Shown here piece by piece: positions 1 through 9,513 of a stretch of DNA of 64,000 bases (the first letter of the stretch is position 1; every line of letters begins with the position of its first letter). The notes under the pieces were generated by a model that was not told the DNA's origin, did no database searches, and worked only from the letters and a program-made list of their open reading frames with translations. A program made the position numbers and the translations under genes. Source of the stretch: JAEZBP01 sp963832725 (lineage in GTDB: Bacteria > Myxococcota_A > Polyangia > Polyangiales > Sandaracinaceae); assembly GCA_963832725.1 (NCBI GenBank), contig CAWHVG010000002.1, positions 868,001 through 932,000 of the forward strand, written 5' to 3'.

Positions 1-214
1 GCAGCGTCGGGTGCTGCACCAGCTCGCCGTTCACCACCGCCCAGTGCAGCGCGACGCGGATGCGTCTCGGGTCGACGCGCTCGCACATGGCGACCACGTC
101 CTTCTCGATGATCGGAAAGCGGCCGCCCTCGCTGAGCATGAACGCGACGTCGGCCAGCGTCTGAAGGAGGGATCCGTTCGGTACGAGCGATACCACGTTG
201 GACCGCATCATCAT
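1..214 (-). CDS. Hypothetical protein, 5' part only (runs off the left edge)
   Basis: The frame is open leftward off the window, so only the first 71 codons are visible. It opens with three consecutive ATG codons (214, 211, 208); a GTG at 217 is a further option, and a GAG-rich stretch just upstream could bind the ribosome. The visible part begins MMMRSNVVSLVPNGSLLQTL and includes a stretch ending IRVALHWAVVNGELV, which looks like an ordinary folded helical region. No signal peptide or known family motif is visible. It diverges from the RlmI-like gene at 417, leaving about 200 bp for two promoters. No function can be assigned. Confidence 0.55.
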   Translation of the reverse strand, partial: MMMRSNVVSLVPNGSLLQTLADVAFMLSEGGRFPIIEKDVVAMCERVDPRRIRVALHWAVVNGELVQHPTL

Positions 215-416
215 CACCTCGCAGGCTCGGGTCTGGGTGCTCCCCGCCGCAGCGTTCGTGCCATGGAGCGGTGCGCGGACCGGCTGCCGAGCTGCACGTG
301 GCGGCGCGCCACGAGGCTCGCTCTCGCCCCAGCACCCCCGGTGCAGGAGAGCGCACCCTCCGGGCCGTTCCCGTTCCTTCGGGGGCGGTGCTCGAACGGA
401 CTGCTAGAGTCCCGCC

Positions 417-1580
417 GTGCAGGACGCGACCGCCACCTTGAGGAAGCCGCTCGCGCGGGTGATCGCCGCTGGTCACCCCTGGGTCTACCGCGACGCCCTG
501 ATGCCCTTCGACGCGCAACCGGGGACGGTGGTCACGGTGCGCGACCGCGACCGGCGCTTCGTGGGGCGGGGCGTCGCCGAGCGGGGTCCGATCGCGGTGC
601 GGGTCTGGACGACGCGGGACGAGCCCATCGACGAGCGCTTCGTGAGGCGGCGTGTGCGCGAGGCGGTGGCACTACGACGACGGACCACCCCTCCCCACAC
701 CGACGCCGTGCGGCTCGTCCACGGTGAGGGTGATCGCCTCGGAGGCGTGGTCTGCGACCGCTACGCCGACCACGGCGTGCTCTCGCTCGACGGTGAGGGC
801 GCGCTGGCCTGGCGCGACGTGTTGGTGGAGGTGTTGCGGGAGGAGGTGCGGCCCGCGAGCCTCCTGGTGCGCTCGGGACGACGCGGGGCGAAAAAGGTGG
901 ACGTGGGGTTCGGCGAAGTGCCCGAAGGTGCGGTCGACATCGTCGAGCACGGCATGCGCCTGCAGGTCGACCTCTTTCGCGGTCAGAAGACCGGCCTCTT
1001 CTTGGACCACCGCGAGTCGCGCCGAATGGTGCGCGAGCTGGCGGAAGGCATGCGCGTCCTGAACCTCTACGGCTACACGGGAGGCTTCTCCATCGCGGCC
1101 GGCCTCGGCGGCGCGCGCGATGTGGAGACGGTCGACGTCGCGGAGGGAGCGCTCGCGTTCGCGCGTCAGGGCTGGGCGAACAATGGCCTCCCTCCGAGCG
1201 GGCATCGGACCGTCGCCGAGGACGTGCCCGCGTTCTTGGAGCGCGCGAGAGCCCAGAAGCGCGTTTGGGACCTCATCGTCTCGGATCCGCCGAGCTTCGC
1301 GCCGAAGAAGGGCGCCAAGGATCCCGCGCTGAAGAGCTACCGCGCGCTGCACCGGAGCTGCCTTCGCATGATCGCGGACGGCGGCCTCTATCTCGCCGCC
1401 TCGTGCTCCAGCCACGTCGGTCGCGATGCGTTCGAGCAGACCGTCCGCGATGGGGCCGAGAGGGCGGGGGTGGTCCTTCAGGTCCTCGGTCGCTGGGGCG
1501 CCGCGCCCGACCACCCGCGCCTCCTGGCGTTTCCGGAGGGAGACTACCTCAAGGTCCTTCTCTGCCGCGTATCGAGGTAG
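417..1580 (+). CDS. RlmI-like class I SAM-dependent 23S rRNA cytosine methyltransferase
   Basis: Predicted cytoplasmic rRNA m5C methyltransferase of the RlmI/YccW type, 387 aa, close to the family's usual length. The N-terminal part (about residues 1-75) has the PUA-like pattern with HPWVYRDAL near residue 20. The SAM-binding motif NLYGYTGGFSIAAG lies near residue 215. The catalytic-loop motif SDPPSF starts at residue 289, and a conserved Cys sits in AASCSSH near residue 330. The start is GTG; no better ATG precedes the conserved N-terminus. The gene stands alone and converges on the crotonase gene. Family membership is seen directly; the exact target base (C1962 in E. coli) is inferred from RlmI. 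Confidence 0.9.
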   Translation: MQDATATLRKPLARVIAAGHPWVYRDALMPFDAQPGTVVTVRDRDRRFVGRGVAERGPIAVRVWTTRDEPIDERFVRRRVREAVALRRRTTPPHTDAVRLVHGEGDRLGGVVCDRYADHGVLSLDGEGALAWRDVLVEVLREEVRPASLLVRSGRRGAKKVDVGFGEVPEGAVDIVEHGMRLQVDLFRGQKTGLFLDHRESRRMVRELAEGMRVLNLYGYTGGFSIAAGLGGARDVETVDVAEGALAFARQGWANNGLPPSGHRTVAEDVPAFLERARAQKRVWDLIVSDPPSFAPKKGAKDPALKSYRALHRSCLRMIADGGLYLAASCSSHVGRDAFEQTVRDGAERAGVVLQVLGRWGAAPDHPRLLAFPEGDYLKVLLCRVSR

Positions 1581-1604
1581 ACGCCGGAGGGTTCGGGTCG
1601 TCGG

Positions 1605-1620
1605 CCGGCTGTCGAGCCGG
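1605..1620. terminator. Candidate bidirectional hairpin between convergent genes
   Basis: CCGGCT-GTCG-AGCCGG forms a perfect 6-bp stem with a four-base loop. It sits exactly between the stop codons of the convergent rlmI-like and crotonase genes. There is no T-tract, so intrinsic termination is uncertain; GC-rich hairpins of this kind often lie between convergent genes in high-GC bacteria. Confidence 0.35.
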
Positions 1621-2358
1621 TCATCGCCCCCGGAACGAGGCCTCCCGCCGTTCCACGAACGAGCGCAGGCCCTCGGCGGCGTCCTCGCTGTCCATCAACG
1701 CGCGCGCCTGGCGCAGCAGATCCGCCGCCGCCGCCTCCGGCCCCTTCTCGTCGGTCAGCCACGCCGACTCCAGCGTCGCGCGCACGCCCAGCGGGGCTCG
1801 CTTCGCGATGGTCTCGGCGATGGTCTGGGCCTTCTCCCGTTGCGAGCCGGCCGGCACCACCTCCTGGACCAGCCCAATCCGTTTCGCCTCCGCCGCGTGG
1901 AAGAGGTCACCGGTCAGGAGCCAGCGCATGGCGTCGCCCCACCCGGCGCTGCGCGGCAAACGGATGGTCGCGCCACCGAAGGGGAAAATTCCCCGATTGA
2001 TCTCGATCTGACCGAAGCGGGTGTCGTCGGCGGCCACGCGCACATCTGCGGCCAGCAGCAGCTCGATGCCGATCGTCAGACAGTAGCCGGAGACCGCCAT
2101 CACGACGGGCTTGGTGCGTCTGCGGCCGTGCAGCCCCAGCGGGTCCACGCTGCCCTCCGGGAAGAGCGGTGCGCCACCCTTCACCGCCGGCCCCACCTCG
2201 GCCAGGTCGAGCCCGGCGGTGAAGTGGTCGCCCTCGGCGAAGAGCAGGAGGCATCGGGCATTTTCGTCGTCCTCGTAGGCTGTGTACGCCGCCGCCAGCT
2301 CGCGCAGCATGCGCAGGTCGAACGCGTTGCGTTTCTCGGGACGATCCAGCCCGACCAT
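1621..2358 (-). CDS. Enoyl-CoA hydratase/isomerase (crotonase) family protein
   Basis: Crotonase-fold acyl-CoA enzyme, 245 aa from this start. LDRPEKRNAF opens the fold, and the first oxyanion-hole region reads FAEGDHFTAGLDL. The second, usually containing GGG, reads SGYCLTIGIELLLAADVRVA, so the canonical Gly triplet is not conserved. INRGIFPFGGAT carries the region of the catalytic acids. The annotated ATG at 2358 starts inside the first beta strand. An upstream ATG at 2409 is in frame and would add a family-like N-terminus (MTTD, then PRIRTRTEGHVL), but an in-frame TGA at 2397-2395 interrupts it at codon 5. The gene is therefore either slightly truncated or carries a sequencing error. The substrate is unknown. 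Confidence 0.8.
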   Translation of the reverse strand: MVGLDRPEKRNAFDLRMLRELAAAYTAYEDDENARCLLLFAEGDHFTAGLDLAEVGPAVKGGAPLFPEGSVDPLGLHGRRRTKPVVMAVSGYCLTIGIELLLAADVRVAADDTRFGQIEINRGIFPFGGATIRLPRSAGWGDAMRWLLTGDLFHAAEAKRIGLVQEVVPAGSQREKAQTIAETIAKRAPLGVRATLESAWLTDEKGPEAAAADLLRQARALMDSEDAAEGLRSFVERREASFRGR

Positions 2359-2573
2359 CAGGACGTGGCCCTCGGTGCGGGTTCGAATGCGGGGTCAATC
2401 GGTGGTCATGTTCACTGCTTCCCATGCTTCGACTCGCCGAGCGAGTGGAATCCGATGATCCGGTTCCGTCGTGAGACTTTTCGATATACACTTCCTCTCG
2501 CCAAGGCATCTTGGGTCAATCGATGGAATGCCATCGTGGTCCCGTGGCAGAGTGAAGGGAGTGTCGAGCAGCG

Positions 2574-4667
2574 ATGGGGAGCGAGCGGCCCGGACATCCG
2601 ATCACTTCGCTGAGGCTCGCCAGGATGGCGTTGGAAGGAGCGGGCGTGGACGAGCTCGCGCGCTCGGCCGAGGACATCGTCGGGGACCCCGACCGGGCCA
2701 CGGCCCTCGCGAGGGCGTTGTGCGGCGATACCGAGGTGGAGTTGGACGACCCCTTCACCGCCGAGCTCGTCGTTCTCACTCGCGCCGCGTGCATGCGAGC
2801 CGAGCGCTACCGCCAGATGCTCGAGCAGGCGACCGACGGCATCTACATCATCGACGGCGGTGGTCACTACGTCGACGTCAACGCGAGCGGCGCCGCGATG
2901 CTGGGCTTCACCAAGCAGGAGCTCTACCAGCAACGGATCGTCGATCTGGTGCATCCCGAGGACCCGCCGATCGACCTGGCTTCGGTTCGCGGGGGCGAGT
3001 CCATCCTCCGCAGGCGACGCATCCGGCGCAAAGACGGCGGCTTCATGTTGGCGGAGCTGAGCTCGCACATGTTGTCCGACGGCACCATCGTCGGCATCGC
3101 GCGCGACATCACGGAGCGCGAGCGGGCGGAGCGGGAGCTGCGCGATGTCACGACCCGGCTGCAGCAGGCGTTGCGGGCTGCGCGTGCCGGGACGTGGGAG
3201 GCCGACGTCGAGACCGGTGGCGGGTACTGGTCGGACGAGAGCTACCGCCTGCTGGGCTTCGAGCCCGGGAGCGTCGTGCCGTCGTACGACATCTGGCTGG
3301 AATGCATCCACCCGGAGGACCGCGAGCTCGCCTCCGAGGCCGTCGCGCGGGCTCGCCGCGAGCGCAACGAGCTCGACGTCGAGTACCGCATCGTCCTGCC
3401 GGACGACTCCGTGCGCTGGGTCCGCGCGGTGGGCACCGCCATCCTCAGCGACGACGGTCGAACCCGCGCGATGTACGGCATCCAAATGGACATCACGGAT
3501 AGCAAGGAGGCGGCGCTCGCGCGGGCGGAGGCGGAGAGCCGTCTCCATCAGGCCCACCGCATGGAGGCCATCGGCCGCTTGGCCGGTGGCATCGCGCACG
3601 ACTTCAACAACCTCCTCACGGTCATCCTGGCGGCGGCGGAGGTGGTCGCCGACGAGGTGCCGGAGCACGGGCTGGTCGGCGAGCATCTGGAGTCCGTCCG
3701 GCAGGCGGCGACGCGCGGCGCGGCCCTCACGCGCCAGCTCCTCGTGCTGAGCCGGCACAGGAAGCCGCAGGTCCAGCGGGTCGATCTCGGCGCGCAGATC
3801 CGGCGCATGGTGCCCATCCTCCAGCGACTTCTGGGCGAGGACGTCGAGCTCGTGGTCGACCTCGCTCGGGGCTCGTGGCCGGTGCGACTCGATCCGAGTC
3901 AGCTGGATCAGGTGCTCTTCAACCTCGCGATCAACGCGCGAGATGCCATGCCGCAGGGAGGACGGTTCACCTTTGCGGTCTCGGCCGCCGATGGAGGCGA
4001 CACCGTCGTGCTCACGGTGTCGGACGACGGTGTGGGAATGGACGAGTCGACGCGCAGCCGCGTGTTCGAGCCCTTCTTCACCACCAAGCCGGAGGGGACC
4101 GGTACGGGGCTCGGTCTCGCCACCGTGTACGGGATCGTGGCCTACGGCGGCGGTGTGATCGACGTCGAGAGCGCGCTCGGACGCGGGACGAGCTTCCAAA
4201 TCCGCTTCCCGGCCGCCGAGCCGCTCGCGCCGGTCGCGCCAGCCCAGTCCGACTCCGACGTCGACTCGGCCGATGGCGCGGTCGTGTTGGTGGTGGAAGA
4301 CGAATCGGGCGTGCGGCGCACCGTGCGGCGTATCTTGGAGAGCGTCGGTCACCGCGTGTTGGTGGCCAGCAACGGGTCCGAGGCGCTGGAGGTGCTCGAG
4401 GCCCAGGGGAATCCGCCGGACGCGGTGCTGAGCGACGTGGTGATGCCCGGGATGAGCGGGCCGGAGCTGACGTCTCGGCTGCGCGAACGATGGCCCGGCC
4501 TGCCGGTGCTCTTGATGTCGGGCTACCTCGGCGACGTGCTCGAGCGGCACCACTTGGCCGCCGACGTCGCGCTACTGGAGAAGCCATTCACGCCCTCGCG
4601 GCTTCTCGATGCGCTGGCTCGCGCGCTCGCTCAGTCGCCGCGCAGCGCGTCGACGTCGAGCTCGTAG
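2574..4667 (+). CDS. PAS-PAS hybrid sensor histidine kinase with C-terminal receiver
   Basis: Cytoplasmic hybrid histidine kinase, 697 aa, with no membrane segment. A PAS domain begins near residue 80 (YRQMLEQATDGIYIIDG) and ends at GIARDITERERAE. A second PAS with PAC motif covers about 195-315 (RYGG-like turn, MYGIQMDITDSKE). HisKA has the phospho-acceptor in GGIAHDFNNLLTV (His about 342). HATPase_c shows the N box NLAINARDAMPQGG and the G boxes DDGVGMD and GTGTGLGLATVYG. The receiver domain begins VVLVVEDESGVRRTV, with the acceptor Asp in LSDVVMPGMSG (about D621) and a Lys in LLEKPF. The 3' end overlaps the convergent FHA/sigma-54 gene by 37 bp. The signal sensed is unknown. Confidence 0.92.
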   Translation: MGSERPGHPITSLRLARMALEGAGVDELARSAEDIVGDPDRATALARALCGDTEVELDDPFTAELVVLTRAACMRAERYRQMLEQATDGIYIIDGGGHYVDVNASGAAMLGFTKQELYQQRIVDLVHPEDPPIDLASVRGGESILRRRRIRRKDGGFMLAELSSHMLSDGTIVGIARDITERERAERELRDVTTRLQQALRAARAGTWEADVETGGGYWSDESYRLLGFEPGSVVPSYDIWLECIHPEDRELASEAVARARRERNELDVEYRIVLPDDSVRWVRAVGTAILSDDGRTRAMYGIQMDITDSKEAALARAEAESRLHQAHRMEAIGRLAGGIAHDFNNLLTVILAAAEVVADEVPEHGLVGEHLESVRQAATRGAALTRQLLVLSRHRKPQVQRVDLGAQIRRMVPILQRLLGEDVELVVDLARGSWPVRLDPSQLDQVLFNLAINARDAMPQGGRFTFAVSAADGGDTVVLTVSDDGVGMDESTRSRVFEPFFTTKPEGTGTGLGLATVYGIVAYGGGVIDVESALGRGTSFQIRFPAAEPLAPVAPAQSDSDVDSADGAVVLVVEDESGVRRTVRRILESVGHRVLVASNGSEALEVLEAQGNPPDAVLSDVVMPGMSGPELTSRLRERWPGLPVLLMSGYLGDVLERHHLAADVALLEKPFTPSRLLDALARALAQSPRSASTSSS

Positions 4668-6000
4668 CGATCGATCCAACGGTAGATTCTGACGGCGGTC
4701 GCGGCCGAAGAACGCGGCAACCTGCGCGACGTTGCCCGCGTAGTGGGTGAGCACGCGCGAGAGCTCGTCGGCGCTGGGCGTTCCGTCGGTCCGCACCGAG
4801 AGCGCGAGCGGGGGCTCGACCGAGGCGGCGGCGAGCGGTCGGCGCGTCTCCACGGGCGCGCGGATCTCCCGTGGGAGATGGTCGAGGAGCACGCGGTCAC
4901 CGCCGGCGGCGCGCACGGCGACCGCGCTCGCCACCTGCAAGAGCTCGCGCACGTTGAAGGGCCAGCGATAGGAGAGGAGGGCCTCGGCCGCGTCGGCCTC
5001 CATCGCCACCGGCGCACCGGCGCGCTCGAGGAACATCCGCGCCAGCACGAGCACGTCGTCGCGCCGGCGGCGCAGCGGCGGCATCTCAATCGTCCAGCCC
5101 GCGAGCCGCGCGAAGAGGTCCCCCCGGAAGCGCTCGGCCTCGACCTCGGCGGAGAGGTCACGGTTGGTGGCGGCGACCACGCGCACGTCGACGTGCCTCG
5201 CCTGGCTGGCTCCGACGGCCCGCACCTCGCCGGTGGCCAGCGCCCGGAGGAGCTTGGGCTGCACAGCGAGCGGCATCTCGCCGATCTCGTCCAGGAAGAG
5301 CGTCCCGCCCTCGGCCGCCGTGAAGAGCCCCTCGCTGCCCTTGCTCGCCCCCGTGAACGCGCCGGCTACGTGCCCGAAGAGCTCGCTCTCGACCAGATCG
5401 GGCGGCAGCGCACCGCAGTTGATGGCGACGAGCGTGCCGCTGCGACCCGAGCGTTCGTGCAACGCCCGCGCGACGAGCTCCTTGCCGGATTCCGCTCTCG
5501 CCCAGCACCAGCACCGGCATGTCGCGGCCCGCGATCCGCGCGATCTCCCCGCGGACGCGCGCCATGGCCAGGCTCCGGCCGTGGAGCGGGGGCTCGTCCG
5601 CGGTGATCAGCGGCGCGTCGGCCTCGAGCTCGACCTTCTCGAACACCAGGAGCGTGGCGCCGACGCGGATGACGTCGCTGGCGATGAGCCCGGCGTGGGT
5701 CTGCCGCTCGCCGTTGACGAAGGTGCCGTTTCGGCTCGCGTCGTCGGTGACCCACCAGGTGTCGGTGGCCTCTTCCCGCGAGAACACGGCATGCCGCCGC
5801 GAAAGCTCCGCGTCGGCGAGGGCGAAGGGGCCGTCGACGTGACCCTGACGGCCGAGGGGAAAGGAGTCCTGATCGAGCACGACGGCGCGTCCGATCGCCC
5901 CGGCGTCGGGGGAGGCGGCGATGATGAGCCGGTGGCTGCGCCAGCCCGCCTGACGGCGGCCGGGGGTGGACATCGTCCGGTCGGTGTCCCGCACGTCCAT
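4631..6000 (-). CDS. FHA-domain sigma-54-dependent transcriptional activator (two apparent frameshifts)
   Basis: Predicted enhancer-binding protein of the FHA-AAA+-HTH class. An N-terminal FHA domain (SFPLGRQ, SRRHAVFS, RNGTFVNGE) would bind phosphothreonine, which links it to Ser/Thr kinases. Next comes the AAA+ domain with Walker A GESG..GKE, the sigma-54 contact ELFGHVAGAFTGA, Walker B GGTLFLDEIGEMP and VVAATNRDL. The C-terminus is Fis-like (VLTHYAGNVAQVAAFFGRD, then IYRWIDRYELD). Two single-base insertions break the frame, at GATTC 5488-5492 inside Walker A and at GATTC 4685-4689 before IYRW. Deleting one base at each restores all motifs and gives about 455 aa. ATG 6000 is chosen; ATG 5973 is possible. 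Probably intact in the organism. Confidence 0.85.
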
Positions 6001-6428
6001 CGCGCCCGCGACTCTAGTGCGAGATCCATCCCGGTAGAAGGGGACCTGGCTTGTCCCGACGCTCCAGGGCGGCGTTGCTCCTCCTCGCCGATGCAAAAGC
6101 ATCGACTCGTCCGAGCGCCTTGCCCTGAAACGCCGGTCCGGCGCCATCTCCCCCTCTACCGGTCGGATCTCAATCTCCGCACTAGATGTCCTCCGCGGAA
6201 CTCGCAACACGATCTGGCCGGCTCTCGACGCCGATCTCGGGCGCGAGCCTCCTCGAAAATGCTTTGCATTTCCTGCGGGGACGCGCCCCCAATCTCGACG
6301 CCGATCGCTCGGCCATACCGGTCGCGACTTCCGCTTCGGACATCTAGCAGCCCGCTGCGGCGCTCGCGTTTCTCTTTCGGAGCGGCAGCAATCACCCGGA
6401 GCGCCGGCGGCGGGCGAGCCACGCGCGC

Positions 6429-6881
6429 TCAGTCACGGTCCCCGTGATGCTCTCCGCCTCGGTGGTGGCCCCCTCGGTATGCACCGCCACGGTAGCCGTA
6501 GTACGGGCCGCCCCAATGTCCGCGCCGGCCAGGGTTGGGACGAACGTAGTAGGGGCGCCGGTAGTTGGGACGCACCACACCGCCGCCGAAGTAGCCCGGA
6601 GAGCCGTAGCCCGGGAAACCGTAGGCGTAGCCCTGGCTCGGGAAGCCGTAGGCGTAGCCCTGGCTCGGGAAGCCGTAGGCGTAGCCCTGGCTCGGGAAGC
6701 CGTAGGCGTAGCCCTGGTTCGGATAGCCGTAGGCGTAGCCCTGGCTCGGGTAGCCGTAGCTCGAATAGCCCAAGCCGTAGCTCGGGTAGCCGTAGCTTCC
6801 GTAGTATCCGGCTCCGCACCCCGAGACCCCGAGCGCGCCGAGCAGGAGCGCGGCAAATAGCAGCGCGCGAGTGAGCTTCAC
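6429..6881 (-). CDS. Tyr/Gly-rich tandem-repeat lipoprotein
   Basis: A 150-aa exported lipoprotein. It has a GTG start with a GAGGGGG stretch upstream, a short basic n-region (VKLTR), a hydrophobic core (ALLFAALLLGALG) and the lipobox VSGC. The mature part is almost only Gly, Tyr, Ser, Pro and Phe. Five 9-residue repeats of the type GYAYGFPSQ are encoded by 27-bp DNA repeats, followed by a Gly/Tyr/Arg/His tail (RGGHHRGGEHHGDRD). Such low-complexity aromatic/Gly proteins are usually surface-associated, but nothing here shows the role. It lies just downstream of dnaK on the same strand with a 65-bp gap. Confidence 0.75.
   Translation of the reverse strand: MKLTRALLFAALLLGALGVSGCGAGYYGSYGYPSYGLGYSSYGYPSQGYAYGYPNQGYAYGFPSQGYAYGFPSQGYAYGFPSQGYAYGFPGYGSPGYFGGGVVRPNYRRPYYVRPNPGRRGHWGGPYYGYRGGAYRGGHHRGGEHHGDRD
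6619..6753 (-). repeat. Five tandem 27-bp repeats inside the Tyr/Gly lipoprotein gene
   Basis: Units start at 6619, 6646, 6673, 6700 and 6727, each 27 bp and each coding one GYAYGFPSQ-like nonapeptide. Units 2 and 3 are identical; unit 4 differs by a few bases (Asn-Tyr variant). The repeat keeps the reading frame, so copy-number change would only shorten or lengthen the protein. Confidence 0.9.
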
Positions 6882-6946
6882 GATGACCCCCTCGACATCG
6901 ACGTGATCGCCCGCGCCGTCCCGAAAAGGGGTCGCCCGCGGCTTCC

Positions 6947-8807
6947 TCACTCCTGGGGCTGCGCGAGCACCTTCTCGACCATCACCTGCACGCGCTCGAG
7001 TAGGGCGCGGTGCTTGGAGAGGGACGTTGCGTCCGCCTCGTCGAGCCCCGCTGCGACGAACTGCACCGCCTTCTCCGCCTTGCGTACGGCGTTGGCCCCG
7101 ACGGGGGTCCAGGACATCCGACGCTTGGCTTCGGGCAGCGTCTTGCGGAGCGACTCCAGCAGCAGCTGACAGGCCTGCCGGTTGCCCTCGGCCGCCTCCT
7201 CGGCGCGGCGGAGCGCGGTGTACTCCGCGCTGTCCTCCATCATCTGCCGGATCTCGTCTTCGCTCAGCCCGCTCGATGCGAGCACGTCGATCGACTGTTG
7301 CTCGCCGGTCTCGAGATCCTTCGCCGAGACGCTGAAGATGCCGTCCTCGTCGATCTCGAACGCGACCTCGACCTCCACCTCGCCGGCCTTGGCCTCGCGC
7401 AGCCCGGTCAGCGCGAAGCGACCGAGCACCTCGTTCTCGGCCGCGCGCTGGCTCTCGCCCTGGAGGACCACGATCTTCACGGTCCTTTGGCCGTCGCGGC
7501 TGGTGCCGAAGACGCTCTCGGTGCGGATGGGCACGGGTGTGTTGGCGGGGATCAGCGGATCGAAGAGGCCGCCGGCCGTCATGATCCCGAGCGAGTGGGC
7601 GGTGACGTCGTGGAGGCCGAGCGAGGCGTTCCCGTCGGCCAGCGCTTCGGCGGCGAGCGCGGCGCCGAGCGCCACCACCTCGTCCGCGTGCACGCCCTTG
7701 CAGGGCTCGCGCTCGAAGTAGCTGCCGACCGCGCGCTGAATGGCCGGCATGCGGGTCTGACCGCCGACCAGAATCACCTCGTCGATGTCGTCGGGCCGCA
7801 GCTCCGCGTGCGAAAGACCGAATCTCGCAGATCTGCAGCGTCCGCGTGACGAGATCCGCGCTCAGCTTCTCGAGCTGCTCGCGGGTGAGCTCGTACTCGA
7901 GGTGCAGCGGACCGTCCGGGCCGTTGGTGACGATGAAGGGCAGCGACACGTCCACGCGCTCGAGCGTGCTCAGGTCGACCTTCGCCTTCTGCGCCGCTTG
8001 CCGGATGCGGGCGAGGGCGATGGGCGACGCGCCGAGATCGATCCCGTGGTCGCGCTCGAACGCCTTCATCAGGAACTTCATGATCCGGTCGTCGAAGTCC
8101 TCGCCTCCCAGGTAGGAGTCGCCCGTCGTGGCCACGACGTGGAACTCGCCCTCGGCGTCGATGTACACGACCGAGATGTCGAAGGTGCCGCCGCCCAGAT
8201 CGTAGACGGCGAGCGTCTTCGGCTCGTTCTTGCCGAAGCCGTATGCGATGGCGGCGGAGGTGGGCTCGTTGAGGATCCGCAGCACGTCGAGCCCGGCGAT
8301 GCGGCCGGCGTCGCGCACGGCCTGCCGCTGCGCGTCGTTGAAGTAGGCCGGCACCGTGACCACGGCCCGGTCCACCTGCTCGCCCAGGTAGTCCTCGGCC
8401 AGCACGCGCATCTCGGTCAGGAGCATCGCGCTCAGCGCCGGCACCGAGTGCTCTTCCCCGCCGAGCACGATGCGGATGTCGCCGTGGGGTCCCTCGACCA
8501 TGGTGAACGCGCTGTGGGCGCGGGCGTGCTCGACCTCCTCGGAGCCCCACGGGCGGCCCATCAGGCGCTTGGCCGCGTGGACCGTGTTCTCCGGGTTGGT
8601 GATGGCCTGGCGGACGGCGATCTGCCCCACGACCCGCGCACCGTCCGAACCGATGGCGAGCACCGACGGCGTGGTGTTGTAGCCGTGCTTGTTGGGGATG
8701 ACCTTGGGCTTGAAGCCCTCGACCACGGCGACGCAGCAGTTGGTCGTGCCGAGGTCGATGCCGATGACGCGGGACATGAGGCGTTCGAGCTGAAAAGGAT
8801 CTGCCAT
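6947..8807 (-). CDS. Hsp70 / DnaK-family chaperone (one apparent frameshift)
   Basis: ATP-dependent Hsp70 chaperone. The ATPase domain starts IGIDLGTTNCCVAV. It shows phosphate-loop and connect motifs RIINEP-like LRILNEPTSAAIAYGFG, VYDLGGGTFDISV and ILVGGQTRMP. The substrate domain follows (VTAHSLGIMTAGG..., then TVKIVVLQGE). An insertion at GAATC 7820-7824 breaks the frame just before the second ATPase signature; deleting one base reads LQICEIGLSHAELRPDDIDE and joins both halves, about 619 aa. That is slightly shorter than a housekeeping DnaK and lacks the acidic EEVK-type tail, so it may be a paralogue. ATG 8807 has a GAGGG upstream; ATG 8777 (MSRVIGID) is an alternative. No grpE or dnaJ is adjacent. 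Confidence 0.88.
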
Positions 8808-9513
8808 CGCCGATCCCTCGGCGAGGCGCGCCAATCATGCCACGGCCCGGCGCGCTGTCATACACCGTGCGCGACCGTGCTCACGCCGCCGGCCGACCCG
8901 GGGCCGCGGGGAGGGAGTCGCCGCTCGCTCGAGGCGAAGGAGCGCGCGAACGGGCGAGAGCCCCGGACATATTCCGAAACGGGGTCGCAACACGGACCGA
9001 GGTGAGCGTTCGCCATGTCTCGGAGGTGAGCGCTCTTCGTCGAAGCTGCGTGCGGTCTCGGCCGAAGTGTCGGAGGCTGGCCGCGCCTCCCATCGACTCG
9101 CGCGCGGGCGATCGAACCGACGAGATCGTCGAGGCGCGTACCAGCGTCCGCGTCGGGCTCCTCGCGCTCGCCGCGGGACTGCTCCTCGCGCTCTGTCTCG
9201 GAAGGTGCGAGCCAGCGGCGGTCGAATGTTGCGTGCCGCCCGTCGACGCGGCTCGCGCAGCCGAGCTCGATCGACCCGACCAAGGCTCGGCGACTCGGTC
9301 GGACGAAAAGACACACGGGTGTGGGAATCCTGACGCGCTCTGCTCGCGTTGGTGCCTTCGAGCTCCGCAAGAGGCGCCGATGGAGGCGGCGGAGGTCCGC
9401 GACGCCGCGCTCACGACGACGAGCGCGCGGTGCGTTGTCGTCCTCGCGACCGACGTGCCCCGAGCGCGCGAAGCGCCGTGGTGTGCCCGGCGGCGGGGAC
9501 ATCGAGAGGAGGA
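8808..9513. other. Gene-poor stretch between dnaK and gspD
   Basis: About 700 bp separate the divergent dnaK and gspD genes. A plus-strand frame is open from 8837 to 9517. From a GTG at 9002 it would encode a protein with one hydrophobic segment (VGLLALAAGLLLALCLG), and its TGA overlaps the gspD ATG as ATGA. Composition is Arg-rich and shadow frames on the other strand are equally open, so I do not call it a gene with confidence. The dnaK and gspD promoters must lie here, but no clear sigma-32 or sigma-54 box was recognised. Confidence 0.3.

Noticed and set aside
4631..4667. Real overlap as evidence of antisense control between the kinase and sigma-54 genes
   Set aside because: Short 3' overlaps between convergent genes are common in dense genomes.
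6156..6422. 88-aa minus-strand frame (MARPPPALRVIAAAPKEK)
   Set aside because: No ribosome site and no recognisable family; the middle is somewhat protein-like, so it was noted but not called.
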